DNA of 64,000 bases from Echinarachnius parma. Lineage: Eukaryota; Echinodermata; Echinoidea; Clypeasteroida; Echinarachniidae. Location of the stretch: NCBI GenBank assembly GCA_037951105.1, contig JBAMJV010004005.1, positions 62,001 through 126,000 on the forward strand. The letters are read 5' to 3'. Positions 10,936 to 22,610 of this stretch are shown in pieces. The translations under genes were made by a program, and so were the position numbers. Position 1 is the first letter of the stretch, and the number at the start of each line of letters is the position of its first letter. The notes under the pieces were generated by a model, which was given only the letters and a program-made list of their open reading frames with translations, ran no database searches and had not been told where the DNA came from.

Positions 10936-11650
10936 GCCGGGGGGGCATTATGCCCCCCCCCCCTCCACGATTTTTGTATTGCTCCGGAACGCTGCTTGGT
11001 GACTTTTTTCTCTTGGGTCTTGCGCATCTTTTTAAACAACATTTTTGAAAATCGGACCTACCGTTACGAAGTCACGTTACCTTTTGTCTATGCATGTCAG
11101 CCCGAAAATCGCTCAATTTCGTGATTTGTGTACAAAACATATGGAAATAACAGTTTTCGTAAAAAGAGATATAGCATTGGTTATTTGGTCTTGTTTACAT
11201 TTTAGGTGTTTGTTTTGGTGTTCAAAATAGTTGAATTATAGTTAGAAATAAAATAAACATCAAAAACAATAAAATACATAAGTTAAAAAACAAAGAAATA
11301 CATATGAAATTATAAAAACAATAGAAAACATAAGGAAGAACCTGGCTCTTCCAAATGTTTTTGTTGTATTATTATTCCAAATGGTCTAAAGAACATATGT
11401 AGTGAATGTTTAATTATGAAGAATATATGATTTATGGGTAAAAATATGAATTGTATGACTTTATTTGCATAAATTACCATAAATATGCAAATTAATGAAT
11501 TTTTGAACAAATTAAAATTACGGTTGTATTCTATACACTTCACTTAACATGCGTGCAAATTTTAACGGCGATCGGCGGCTTCGCGGCCGAGATCTTAAGA
11601 GGGGGGGGGGGGGGGGGCATAATGCCCCCCCCCCCCCCCCTCGGCCGTAG
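10936..11650. repeat. Element bounded by G-run/C-run palindromes
   Basis: At 10938-10965 a run of G, CATTATG and a run of C form a perfect hairpin; at 11584-11648 a longer version (GGCCGAG, a G-run, CATAATG, a C-run, CTCGGCCG) occurs. The roughly 600 bp between them has no recognised coding. The pair may mark the two ends of one element, but I cannot find a target duplication. Confidence 0.45.
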
Positions 11651-11799
11651 AAAGACCTCAAATAGCCCGGCCTTTTTGTCAGTGTCAACCAAAAACACCT
11701 GGAACGTTCACACTACAATAGTGTACCCTTGTTTATGGTAAAACAACGAAATGGGTTAGATTTATTCAAATGCGCCCCTAGAATGGAAAAGTGTTCTGG
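11651..11799. other. Short unassigned spacer
   Basis: About 150 bp between the palindrome and the minisatellite, no feature seen. Confidence 0.4.
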
Positions 11800-12360
11800 A
11801 ACGTGGTTCGATTGTTATCAAAGGTATCCGAATTAACGTGGTTCGATTGTTATCAAAGGTATCCGAATTAACGTGGTTCGATTGTTATCAAAGGTATCCG
11901 AATTAACGTGGTTCGATTGTTATCATAGGTATCCGAATTAACGTGGTTCGATTGTTATCAAAGGTATCCGAATTAACGTGGTTCGATTGTTATCAAAGGT
12001 ATCCGAATTAACGTGGTTCGATTGTTATCAAAGGTATCCGAATTAACGTGGTTCGATTGTTATAAAAGGTATCCGAATTAACGTGGTTCGATTGTTATCA
12101 ATGGTATCCGAATTAACGTGGTTCGATTGTTATCAAAGGTATCCGAATTAACGTGGTTCGATTGTTATCAAAGGTATCCGAATTAACGTGGTTCGATTGT
12201 TATCAAAGGTATCCGAATTAACGTGGTTCGATTGTTATCAATGGTATCCGAATTAACGTGGTTCGATTGTTATCAATGGTATCCGAATTAACGTGGTTCG
12301 CTTGTTATCAAAGGTTTCCGAATTAATGTGGTTCGATTGTTGTCAAAGGTATCCGAATTT
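11800..12360. repeat. 35-bp minisatellite, about 16 units
   Basis: Units read AACGTGGTTCGATTGTTATC followed by AAAGGTATCCGAATT. Most are identical; the last two carry several changes (for example CTTGTTATC, TTTCC, TTGTC), as expected at an array edge less exposed to homogenisation. Single-base variants (CATAGG, TATAAAA, CAATGG) mark some inner units. Confidence 0.95.
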
Positions 12361-13195
12361 TGAAGAATCCTACAATGATGCTGATATAATATTATGACTG
12401 AAGTATCACTGCTTAGGGAAAATTTGAATTTGATCAATCTTAAATTCTACTATACTCTGGAAAGGCACTAAACATGTTAAATATGTTTAAGTACTGAAAG
12501 GTGGAGCACAATCGGTCAAAGTATTACAACTGATTGGCTCTTTGAAGATTGATTTCTATGAGGGACTTAAACTGGCACCAACGCACAGAGTAAATTTGCC
12601 TTTCACTTGAATTTAGATAATTAAATTTGGTATAATTTCAAAGCCTGCTTCGTTATTTGTTCAATACCATAATGCTTGTATAGATTATTTGAGCAGGTTA
12701 ACTGGTTAACTACGGTAGAGCTGAATGTGGGGAGGATCTAAAGTGAAATGTTGCGAAATTAATGTTATTATGTGAAATTGAAGGCGTGCATCCCAAATCG
12801 ACTATTGGTGAAGATGTTTTGTTGTTTTACCTTAGTCATAATCGTAAGTAAATTTAGCATAATATGAAAGCCTGTTTATTGTTCCTTACAAGTATGTCTC
12901 ATCTGTAGTATGACATCAGAGAGTGTGCAGTATAGCCGGATTCGGGGCGCATTAATGCTATGAAATAAATACCATGGCTTCTTGTTTGAAGATTCTTACC
13001 CAATCAACATTGCGTGTATTGTGTGTACCATACAACTGTCGAAAGTGATGTGTTCGAAATGCAGTATATTTGACAAAACACGCCTTTCTTATTTAAAGAC
13101 ACGTGTATTGGAACAATTTCCCATAATAACACGTTCTATGTCCTTGGGTCACTAACAGTATGATAGTATTACAGTTATATTATCAGAATATTTAA
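12361..13195. other. Unassigned AT-rich stretch
   Basis: No terminal repeats, no coding similarity and no RNA gene recognised. Confidence 0.4.
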
Positions 13196-13312
13196 TAATA
13201 ATAATAATAATATATAGAATGTATAGAGCGCCATGTATCTAGGTGCCCTATTCATGGGCGCATTATTACCCTTGGTCATCAGTTAAAACCCGCACACTTA
13301 TCTTGTGCACCA
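13196..13312 (-). mobile_element. SINE 3' fragment
   Basis: An ATA repeat followed by GAGCGCCATG and ATGGGCGCAT resembles the reverse complement of the SINE tails seen elsewhere (GGCGCTATATAAA plus a TTA repeat). Short and diverged. Confidence 0.35.
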
Positions 13313-13313
13313 T

Positions 13314-13724
13314 ATTATTATTATTATTATTTATTCGCCCAAAATTCAAACAAATAAAAAGAGTATACAAAATACAAAATACAAACAGTCAATAAAGAAA
13401 GTGAAGGAAAGGGAGAAAAGGGACAGTTACGTGGGCCAGGGCTCACAAAAGTAAAATTCTTTACTATTGCCCGGAGACATGCGAGCCCTCTCAAGTAACT
13501 GACAACACAAGAAAACATAAGGAAACATCTATAGTTGCCAATTACATGTACATCAATATGATGTAGAGCGCTACGGGCTAATTTAACACCCAACCAAGTA
13601 CCCATTTATACTCCTTGGTAGAAAGAAGCAATGTGGATAACATGCCGGGGCATGGGTTCGAACTCGGGTCCCGAGATCGGAAATCAAACGCTTATCCGAG
13701 CGTGCCACAACAACTCCACAATGT
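13314..13724 (-). mobile_element. tRNA-derived SINE, minus strand
   Basis: On the minus strand the head at about 13724-13650 contains GTTGTGGCACGCTCGGATA, a long stem region and the B-box-like GAGTTCGAACCC. The body contains TATAAATGGGTACTTGG, a word also found in the two plus-strand SINEs. The tail at 13314-13334 is a TAA repeat. The roughly 410-bp length and the pol III promoter boxes support a SINE. Confidence 0.75.
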
Positions 13725-13748
13725 ATTTCTACATTTACTGTACATATA

Positions 13749-14689
13749 CTCCGCACAAAAAGAAACTGGACACTTGTTTAAGTTGGAATATTTAATATTT
13801 ATTTACGACAGAGTGTACATTATCATATATCAAATTAAAGGAAATGTAGTCCTCTACAGGCAGAATATAAATTAAAGGTGTAATCATTCATGCATGAACT
13901 GCCATGATCAGTTAACAATAGCAAGGTCTGTTTTTAAAAAAAAGCAAAAACAATGGATGGCCGCACCATTCGACTGCAATGAATAAGCGTCTTGCTTGAA
14001 ACAAGATGTGCGGGGCAAGTCTTTTATGACACCATTCAACCTTATTATCATAAACAAACTCCAAAAATACACATTTTCCAATAAAACAGGGCCAAGTTAT
14101 GAGAACATCAACATATTGGTCTGTTTTTGAGGCATAAAGCTTGTCTGTTTCATGTGTCCCTTGCAATTTAAACCATAGTTACCTAGAGAAGTGGCATGTT
14201 AGAGACTGCCCAAATGGTTGACCAAGGGTGACATAAGATTTTGAAGATCTTTGGACTACGGTAGAATTATTGAGAAGAATTTATACTAAGTTTCATGCTG
14301 AAATAAGGGCACAAACTGTAGTTTCGACGAATAAACCTTAGCCATGGAATTCCCCATTTTGTTACATTTGGATGAAAATAAAACCTACAACGTTCACAAT
14401 TTGTCTTCATTTACACCTTTTCTATTGAGATGAAACTAAAAAAGATCACATTTGTAATGAAATAATTATGCCATGTCATGAATATAGCGTTTATATCATG
14501 CTTGTCAACATTTAAATGATTGAATGGATGTTCCATTTTTGCTATTTTTGAAAACAGTGACAAGTCATACATGAATGATTTCTCCTGGATTCTATGCTAA
14601 TATCGAAGAGGGTAATAACATATATTTTATCGTTTAAAAATATGAGATATGTTGTCTTAAATAAGTGTCCAGTTTCTTTTTGTGTGGAG
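13749..14689. mobile_element. TA-flanked DNA transposon remnant, 941 bp
   Basis: Terminal inverted repeats start CTCCGCACAAAAAGAAACTG (left) and CTCCACACAAAAAGAAACTG (right, reverse complement) and match for about 35 bp through GACACTTRTTTAAG. TA lies at both outer edges (13747-13748, 14690-14691). The termini fit a mariner/Tc1-like TA-target element. The minus-strand frame at 13912-14166 shows no recognised transposase motif, so this is probably a non-autonomous derivative. Confidence 0.75.
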
Positions 14690-14691
14690 TA

Positions 14692-15224
14692 TTTATTGAT
14701 AGGTATATGATATTTTTACAAAGGTATTACTCTAGTATACCTTTTATTTAAAAAGAATATAGATTATATGGAATCATAATATCTTCAATTTTAATTTTGT
14801 TCCCTTTTATAATGCCTAAATAAGGTTATTGGTGAGGGTACTAACATTTCAAGAATATGCCAGTACGGTTTGATTCTCAATAATAATATTGCTTTATCTC
14901 TTGAAGTAAATAAAGTCCTTCCCATTCCACATTGGCTTAAATGTTGGCAAATTGTATGAGAGGAAAGGCTTCATAGATCCCCGAGTTAAATGTCCTTCTA
15001 TATTCACCTCGTAAGTCGTAACTCGCGTGCGAAACATCGCTTGGCTCTCGCCAAGGTTTATACAGTGTATTGACTTTATCTGTGTAATTATTTGCATTAC
15101 CTTCAAAATATGTACATGACAATTATCGTCTGCAATTTCATGCAGTGATCACATGTACATCTAACTTTCAATAGGGGTTGCGTGCCATAGGCGCCGGAAG
15201 CGGAAAAGAGAAAAAAAGAAGAGT
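14692..15224. other. Unassigned stretch
   Basis: No feature recognised apart from short AT-rich tracts. Confidence 0.4.
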
Positions 15225-15347
15225 GGGAACGAAAAAATAACATGTATGAGCTAAGACTTGTTAATTCTATTACGTTAACAAACTAATGTATACATCCATT
15301 ATTTTTAACATTTCGCTGCGCGCTTCGCGCGCGAACAGATTATCTCA
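15225..15347. repeat. Repeat module with GCGCGCTTCGCGCGC hairpin
   Basis: The segment TGAGCTAAGACTTGTTAATT to AACAGATTATCTCAG surrounds a GCGCGC hairpin at about 15318-15334. The same module occurs in inverse orientation at about 21485-21600, where TTGTTAAT reads back as ATTAACAAG and the hairpin is again present. A shared interspersed repeat. Confidence 0.6.
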
Positions 15348-15709
15348 GTTTGTTGTTTCATAAATTTCATACACAATTATGCATGTGATGTTTTGTTGAA
15401 ATAATGATTAAATAGAGAGATCATCAACAACTATTTAAAAACCTCTATTTACATTTTTTGAAAAAGTGTTAGCATTTTACAAATTTTTTAAAAAGATCAT
15501 CGAACAAATCTGGGCCCCATCAGATTTATTCCGATCGGATATATTTATTGATATTTCAGCCATTTCTGATCCGATTTTGACCAAATAAAGTTTATTCTGC
15601 CATTAAAAGTGCATGTTCTTTCAAATTCGACACTCAGTTTTTCATTACCTCACGAAAAAAATGTGTTGTGCAGCGCCCTCTCTATACCAAAACTGAACTA
15701 CCCCTTTAA
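15348..15709 (-). mobile_element. R3 element, truncated copy
   Basis: Aligns with the 3' two thirds of the full R3 copy at 45831-46364, including ATTTATTGATATTTCAGCCA, CATTACCTCAC and the end AACTACCCCTTTAA. The other end is missing, replaced by the GCGCGC module. Confidence 0.75.
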
Positions 15710-15721
15710 GGTCTTACTAGC

Positions 15722-16075
15722 TGCTAACATTCAAGGCTGTCCATGATCAGGCCTTTCGATATGTTGCTTCCTTGGTAGAAAAGTATCAGTCTCGCCGAGG
15801 GCTATACGCTCATCACTTCTTCTCCAAGTCCTCCGCACACGACTCCAGAGGTATGGTGATCGTACCTTCTCGTCAGATGCTCCACGCCTCTGGAACTCAC
15901 TCCCTCCTGTTATTCGCAACACTGACAACTTGAAGATTTCAAAGCAGGCCTCGAAACCTACATTTTTAAGCAAATTGTGCTGTAAATGGGTTACCTTTGG
16001 GAGGAGCTGGCACCTTTGAACATGTTGAATGCTTGAAACAGATAAATGGCGCCATATACGTGCTGTGGGTCATCA
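15722..16075 (+). mobile_element. LINE 3' remnant (CR1-like C-terminus)
   Basis: Reads as RYGDRTFSSDAPRLWNSLPP then VIRNTDNLK in one frame and FKAGLETYIFKQIVL plus stop in the next, the conserved C-terminal end of CR1/jockey-like reverse transcriptase proteins. One frameshift lies between the two parts. About 350 bp, strongly 5'-truncated, with a different consensus from the LINE at 664-8595. Confidence 0.8.
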
Positions 16076-16520
16076 TCATTAACTTTTGACCAATGAGAAA
16101 CTAAGAGACGTGGATGGCACTACTGTCCAGTAATAAACACAAGAGGGCGACATACATGAAAACTAGACTGTACTGATCAATATTGCCTGTATGTACATTA
16201 TAGAGACAGAAATAACCGTCTCTTAATGGGATTTATTATATATCGGATTTTTTACACTATACCCGCGATCCGACCGTCAAGCTAGTGGAGTAATTATAAC
16301 GAACGATTTTCGGTCTAATTATATTCCTGCAATGTATGCCACGGATAAAGAACACCCACAAATAATGATTTAGGAACAATTTACCGTCGAGGAGTGGAAG
16401 ACCAGCTTTTACTTGTATGATTTTAATTTGTATTGATGATTGATAACTTCTATTTTTATATGCTGAATTCAGGTTACTCTGTATAAATATGTGAAATAAA
16501 TAAATAAATAAATAAAATAC
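16076..16520. other. Unassigned stretch with AAAT repeat
   Basis: No gene. An (AAAT)n tract lies at 16495-16515, possibly the tail of an old retroelement. Confidence 0.4.
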
Positions 16521-16527
16521 TACTACT

Positions 16528-16640
16528 AATAATAATATGATACTCGATTTATATAGCGCCTAATATGATTAATAATCATCTCTAAGCGCTGAACAATTAC
16601 TATTACCCCGGTCATAGAAATGCAGACTATAACCCCACAC
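16528..16640 (-). mobile_element. SINE 3' fragment, minus strand
   Basis: Contains CTCGATTTATATAGCGCC, AATCATCTCTAAGCG and CCCCGGTCAT, the reverse complement of the 3' half of the SINE at 32367-32716. The head is missing. Confidence 0.75.
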
Positions 16641-17799
16641 GTTATCAAACAGACTATATACATGTATCTGCTTCAACGTTTGTTTGTTTGTTTGTTTGTT
16701 CGTTTGTTAGCATTCGCATAATAAAGATATTATAATTATTGTGCAACACAAATAGGGGAAAGTATATTTAAGGCTATTTAAAGTAAAGAATTTTAATTTA
16801 ATTTCTGGGTCGTTTATATCATTTTACAAACATGCTCTCATTGATATCGATGGTTGCTCTAGCGACATACGAGTATAAAGTTTCGAACGTAGAGGTCGGA
16901 AATGAAGATTTAGATTATACCTCTTTATTGTGCAGTTTGAAACGAGTATACACATTTGACACCACATTAATAATTATTCTATACACTATACACAATTATT
17001 AGAGAAAAACGAAAACACAACGATTATCATCCATCTTCTGATTAAATGTCCAATTGATATATATACTTACGCCAACATTCGCAAATCGTAATAGCTACAA
17101 ACATTCTTTTTACATAATTATGCAAAATATGAAGAAAACAAAACATAGAAAATGCACTTTATGTCATGTATGCCGAAATTTGTGCGGCCATTAAACATTA
17201 ATACATTATATTACAGCAACTGATGCATTATGCTTCATACTTAATACTTTATAATATGTAACAAAGTGACGGATTCAATATAATTCTTAAATATTTCTTA
17301 AAGGTTATACAGTTCATAAGGGACCAAATGAGGTAATACGATACGTTTTATTGTATTTATGTAAAGTGGGTTCATGTAGTCATGTCTTCCGATCTTTATT
17401 TTCAAACTCGGTGATACGTTTAATTACATTATATTTGTCCCATTTATAACAAGGATATTAAACAAATACATTAGATGAAAATATAATAAAATTATCAGGT
17501 GTTATTATAATGCCAGGCTTTGGGATCAACGAAACAACTGTTATTATGACAGAGACATGATATTCATCGATGCCAATTAGCATGTTACTTATTAATTATG
17601 TATAGATCGTGTGCTATTTGTCACAGTACTGATTTGGAGATGAAACAAATACATTAAATTAATAAAATAATGCACACGCCGCAGCAGTTATACTATCCAT
17701 GCTTTTATCAGCTGCTATTGTATCATTCACGAGTTTGGGATTAGGTTCGTTCCCATAGTTATGACTGCGACTTTATTATCTCCATAATTATGTATATTA
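16641..17799. other. AT-rich unassigned stretch
   Basis: A TTTG repeat at 16679-16709 is the only structured element. The rest shows no terminal repeats, coding or RNA genes that I can support. Confidence 0.4.
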
Positions 17800-18000
17800 C
17801 AGTCAAACCTGATAATGCGACCACCTGTCTATAGCGACCACCTGCTCATAAATACCGCTCTCTGGTTCCCCCCCCCCCCCTGAGAAATCATGTGTTTAGC
17901 GACCTGCGTAATGCGACCACCTGCCTAACGCGTCCAGCGACCACCCTATTTGGGTCCCGACGCACATGTGAAATCTGTGTATCGACCACAAAATTAGCGC
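17800..18000. mobile_element. Pogo/Tigger-like terminal fragment
   Basis: Begins TA-CAGTCAAACCTGATAATG and repeats the word GCGACCACCTG three times with GCGACCACC variants, the style of pogo/Tigger terminal repeats (TA target, CAGT start). Only one end is seen, with no transposase and no partner terminus nearby. Confidence 0.4.
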
Positions 18001-18093
18001 TTGAGTGACAAAGGCATCAACTCCGTCACCATGGTCACCTCTAGTCGCTCAAAGCTCCAATTCTGAGCATGTCAAATCAAATTCGGTGAATTC

Positions 18094-18160
18094 GGTGAAA
18101 GATGGAATGTTCCATTCAACTCGGCTTCGCCTCGTTGAATGTAACATTCCATCTTTCACC
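18094..18160. other. 67-bp strong hairpin
   Basis: GGTGAAAGATGGAATGTT and ATTCAAC pair with GTTGAAT and AACATTCCATCTTTCACC around a short loop containing GGCTTCGCC. It may be the fold of a tiny foldback element; no host RNA gene is recognised. Confidence 0.65.
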
Positions 18161-18717
18161 TCATGCAAATATTCGTACCATTGCACTCATAAACATTCAT
18201 TATTTTGTATACTATATAATATATGGGATAGAATATTCCAGGGTCATCATTACCTCGAGAATAAGGAATTCGACAGATTTGTATATATATTTTACAGACG
18301 TATTTTCTGTACCGCCCTGGGAGCATAAATAATGATAATTATAATGTGCACATGCAAAAGAGTGAACATTTATTGAAACAATTATTAGTATCACAAAATC
18401 GCGTCCTTCTATGTGATGTTTGAACAGCCGGTTAGTTTCTCAACATTTGCGCGGAGTACTATTAACTGAGTATTAATTACATTAGAATAAATTACAGTTA
18501 TCTTTCTATTTTAACCGCCGAGGCGGGGTGTTTTTGACTCTTTTCAATGATAACCCTAGTCTTGATTAGACCCATCGAGAGCTGATCTCCGCCACCCCGA
18601 ATAAGCCGCCATCGAGAGATCTCTGCACAGCAGTGATCTGTACTACAGCAGTGATCGCTGCCATCGAGACAGATTCGAGGGTTACGCGCTATAATGGGGG
18701 AAAGGTAGATTTATCGG
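18161..18717. other. Unassigned, with a repeated GAGAGATCTCTGCA segment
   Basis: 18590-18670 contains CATCGAGAGATCTCTGCACA and CAGTGATCTGTACT. A related segment (GAGAGATCTGCATAACATCA, CAGTGATCTATCA) sits inside an R2 copy at 26937-26972. Probably a short interspersed repeat. Nothing else is seen. Confidence 0.35.
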
Positions 18718-19037
18718 GTGCGGTTCGTTATTCCGAAGGTTCGTTATTCCGAAGGTTCGTTATTCCGAAGGTTCGTTATTCCGAACACGCAAATTTCCTA
18801 TACCTGAGTGTTCGTTAATCCGAAAATGAAATAGGGTTCGTTAATCCGAACATTTGTTGCATTATTCCGAAGGTTCGTTATTCCGAAGGTTCGTTATTCC
18901 GAAGGTTCGCTATTCCTAAAATGAAATCGGGTTCGTTATTCCGAAGGCTCGCTATTCCTAAAATGAAATCGGGTTCGTTATTCCGAAGGTTCGTTATTCC
19001 GAAAATGAATTAGGGTTCGTTAATCCGAAAATGAAAT

Positions 19038-19234
<197 letters not shown>

Positions 19235-19464
19235 GGTGGGGGGGGGAGGGTGAGTGTGTAGGGGTGGGGAAGGGGGGATGAGAGAAGTAGCGTGTCTTAC
19301 TTCTTTTTATTTTTTGTTAAATCTCCATTGTGTTTAATTTTTGTGAATTACACTTGATTTGTACACTTGAGATGTAAACTTGTATTTTCAAAAATGTTAT
19401 TCAATTGTAAATGTTATGTTAATAATTTGGAGAAATAAAAAATCATTTAAAAAAAATAAAAAAA

Positions 19465-19495
<31 letters not shown>

Positions 19496-19635
19496 CTGGC
19501 GTAGTGGTAGGGGGTGTCATGGGCCCCCCTCCCAAATCAATTTAAATCATGGCTTTTATCTAATTTTATTCGAAAAGAGAGTACAAACTCAGATTGCACA
19601 GTTTCAATTTTTAAAATGCCAAAGCTCCCTAACGG

Positions 19636-19672
19636 GGGGGGGGGGGGGGGGGGGGGAGACACCCCCCCCCCC
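19636..19672. repeat. G-run/C-run hairpin
   Basis: About 21 G, AGACA, then about 12 C. It sits in a repeat with the text GGCGTAGTGGTAGGGGG at its 5' side, typical of the G-rich interspersed repeats in this genome. Confidence 0.7.
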
Positions 19673-20035
19673 TGCCCTTAGTTGCTATTTATGATGAAAT
19701 ACATACAATTCAGACAAATAAAATGTGATTTGGGACTGATATCAAGCAGCAAAATCTAACTTTATGACATAATTATAATTATATCAAATTGATTTTGGTT
19801 TTATTTCATGTTTGTTTACATGAAAAAGATATAAATATATATATATCATTCTTATTGCACTGTTTTACAGAGAAAAATAAAATACAATTTGACTAGAATT
19901 GTAAAGCCACTCTTTGCCCCCCTCCCCTTCTCCCCCACCCCCCATGCAGCCACGGCAATTAGAGTAAGATTGATCCCCTTTCCCAAGTCCACACTGCTCA
20001 AAATCAAATCAACTCAATTCTTTTCTACGTCGTAT

Positions 20036-21761
20036 TCAGTGGCGTAGACAGGTTCTTACACCTGGGGGGGGGGGGGGATGATTTGCCGTTCACCGGACCA
20101 AGACCAATTTTTCGAGACCAAGACAATTGCTTGAAAGTCCTCTCAGTGGGGGGGGGGGGGGGGGTGGGGGAGGAGGGGGGGGAGATGTGAAGATGGTCGT
20201 GACCAGGCGGGCCGAAAGCAGTTTTTGATTTTTTTTTGGGGGGGGGGGGCAAAACCTATGGGGGCTCATGATTTTGTGTGTGTATATAGGGGCTCATGCC
20301 CAACCACACTCACAGTGCTGCCAACTTTGAGCCAGATGTGAGAGTGAGACATTGCAAGGATCGAAGCGACCAAGCCCGAGGGAGCGAAGTGACTGAGCGG
20401 GGCGGGGGGGGTGTGGGAGGGGGTATCCCGCCACGCTAGAGAGATTTTGCATTTTTGGACTTGAAATTGTGCATTCTGGTGCTTACCTAGATAGGAAATT
20501 CGGGCTTAACATTGACTGTATCTGGGAAAGCGTGTTATGATGTGATCGACCAGAAATTTTAAATATATTTTCACGATAAAACTAATAATTGACACACTAA
20601 TAAATATGCACCTCAATACATCGAGCGAAGTGACTGAGCGGGGGGAGGGTGTGTGAGGGGGTGTCCCCCCTCCCACGCTAGGGAGGTTTTGCATTTTGGA
20701 CTTGAAATTGTGCATTCTGGTGATTACCTAGATAAGAAATTCGGGCTTAACATTGACTGTATCTGGGATAGCGTGTTATGATTTGATCAACCAGAAATTT
20801 TAAATATATTTTCACGATAAAACAAATATTATTGACACACTAATAAATATGCACCTCAATACAGGGAGCGAAGTGACTGAGCCGCGGGAGGGTGTGGGAG
20901 GGGGTATCCCCCCACGCTAGAGAGATTTTGCATTTTTGGACTTGAAATTGTGCATTCTGGTGCTTTACCTAGATAGGAAATTCGGGCTTAACATAGACTG
21001 TATCTGGGAAAGCGTGTTATGATTTGATCGACCAGAAATTTTAAATATATTTTCATGATAAAACAAATATTATTGACACATGCACCTCAATACAGGGAGC
21101 GAAGTGACTGAGCGGGGGGAGAAATTTTAAACATATTTTCACGAAGAAAACAAATAATTGACACATATGCACCCCAACACAAATATTGTATTTATATTTA
21201 GCATCATACACATCCAACATCACCATATGCCACATTATGTATGATCCAACAACTTAGCCTATATTCCCGAGGGGCGAAGCTACCGAGGGCTGGGGCAGGG
21301 CCAAATAGGGAGGGTTTGGGAGGGGGTATCCCCCTCCCACGGAGAATATTTTGCATTTATATATATATATATACTTGAAATGGTGCAATTTGGTGCACGT
21401 CACACAAGGAGCCAGAGCAATGCCAGCCTACACTGGAACTACGTTGCCCGGTATACAGAAACAAAATACTCACCCCTGACCATACGCAGGTTACACAACA
21501 AACTGAGATAATTCGCGCGCGAAGCGCGCAGCAAAAATTGAAAGTTGATGTATAAATTACCTTTTTAACGTTAGAATTAACAAGTCTTAGCTCATACAAC
21601 TTTTCTTCCCCACTCGTATACAGCTACACACACAAACAAAATATCCTTCCCTAAAACCTGGGGGGGATGATTGTACATGTCATCCCCCCCACCTTGTGAG
21701 GTGGGGGGGATGCATCCCCCTCATCCCCCCCCCCCCCCCCCCCCGTTGTCTACGCCCCTGG
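20036..21761. mobile_element. Candidate hAT-like element with CAGTGGCGTAGAC ends
   Basis: CAGTGGCGTAGACAGG at about 20037 and TTGTCTACGCCCCTG ending at about 21760 are inverted and of hAT type. The flanks share TCGTATT in an offset position, so the target duplication is not clean. The interior is the 241-bp satellite and other repeats, with no transposase seen. Confidence 0.4.
20345..21130. repeat. 241-bp satellite, about 3.3 units
   Basis: The landmark GAGCGAAGTGACTGAGC occurs at 20382, 20623, 20866 and 21096, giving spacings of 241, 243 and 230 bp. Each unit holds a GGGAGGGTGTGGGAGGGGGT stretch, CATTTTTGGACTTGAAATTG and AATAAATATGCACCTCAATA. A diverged partial relative continues to about 21400. 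The G-rich half can fold back on CCCCCTCCCAC. Confidence 0.9.
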
Positions 21762-22009
21762 ACTCGTATTTATTTAATTTTCGGATTAACGAACCCTATT
21801 TCATTTTAGGACTAATGAACCTTCGGAATAACGAACCCGATTTTATTTTCGGATCAACGAACCTTCGGAATAACGAACCTTCGGAATAACGAACCTTCGG
21901 AATAACGAAACTTCGGAATAACGAACCTTCGGAATCACGAACCTTCGGAATAACGAACCTTCGGAATAACTGAACCTTCGGAATAACGAACCTTCGGAAT
22001 AACGGACTG

Positions 22010-22610
22010 TAACCGCTCTTTCAATCATATATTGAGGGCATTCAGCTAAATGATGAAGTACAGTTTCCATTTCTAAGCACCTATCACATAAACCATTTTC
22101 TTGAAGGCCTAATCTAAATAAATCATATGTAAGGAGGTATCCAATTTCAATGGTAAATACAATAATACCTGTTTTAATACACACGATGAGTTTGCCCATC
22201 TCTGCTGCCAAATATTATTAATTTTATTCTTTATTTCCTGTCTTACTTCAGCAAGAGTCATCTGACTATATCTGCATTGGACCATTGTATCCCGCCTTTG
22301 CACATTTATCTGCATTTCCTTTGCCTTGAATGCCACAATGGGCAGGAACCCATTCAAAAGCAACCTTAATGTTATTATTCCTTAAATGAGTTAACAAAAT
22401 CAAAATTTATTTTACCAACTTATCCTCCTTTACTTTGCGAATGGCTAAAAGTCCACTCAAAGAATCACTAAAGATGACCACACCGACATATAAAATTATC
22501 AAATTGTTCTACCCATGTAATGGCTAACATGATTGCAGCTAGTTCTGCTTTAAACGATGACTTTGAGTAAGAAAGCATTTTACTTTGTTTATAACAAAAG
22601 CTGGCACCCA
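22010..22610 (-). mobile_element. LINE remnant with RNase H domain, minus strand
   Basis: Reading the minus strand from about 22610: SYSKSSFKAELAAIMLAITW, SDSLSGLLAIRKVKEDKL, IKVAFEWVPAHCGIQG and ADKCAKAG, which are the RNase H motifs (AE, DS, HCGIxGNxxAD); then TLAEVRQEIKNKINNIW, DLFRLGLQENGLCDRC and VLHHLAECPQYMIERAV, the C-terminal zinc-knuckle-like part. Several stops and shifts are present. RNase-H-bearing LINEs belong to groups such as I, R1 or Loa, so this is a third LINE lineage in the window. The right arm of R4 abuts it. Confidence 0.85.

Noticed and set aside
11800-12360. CRISPR-like array
   Set aside because: Units are perfectly tandem with no spacers; this is a minisatellite in animal DNA.
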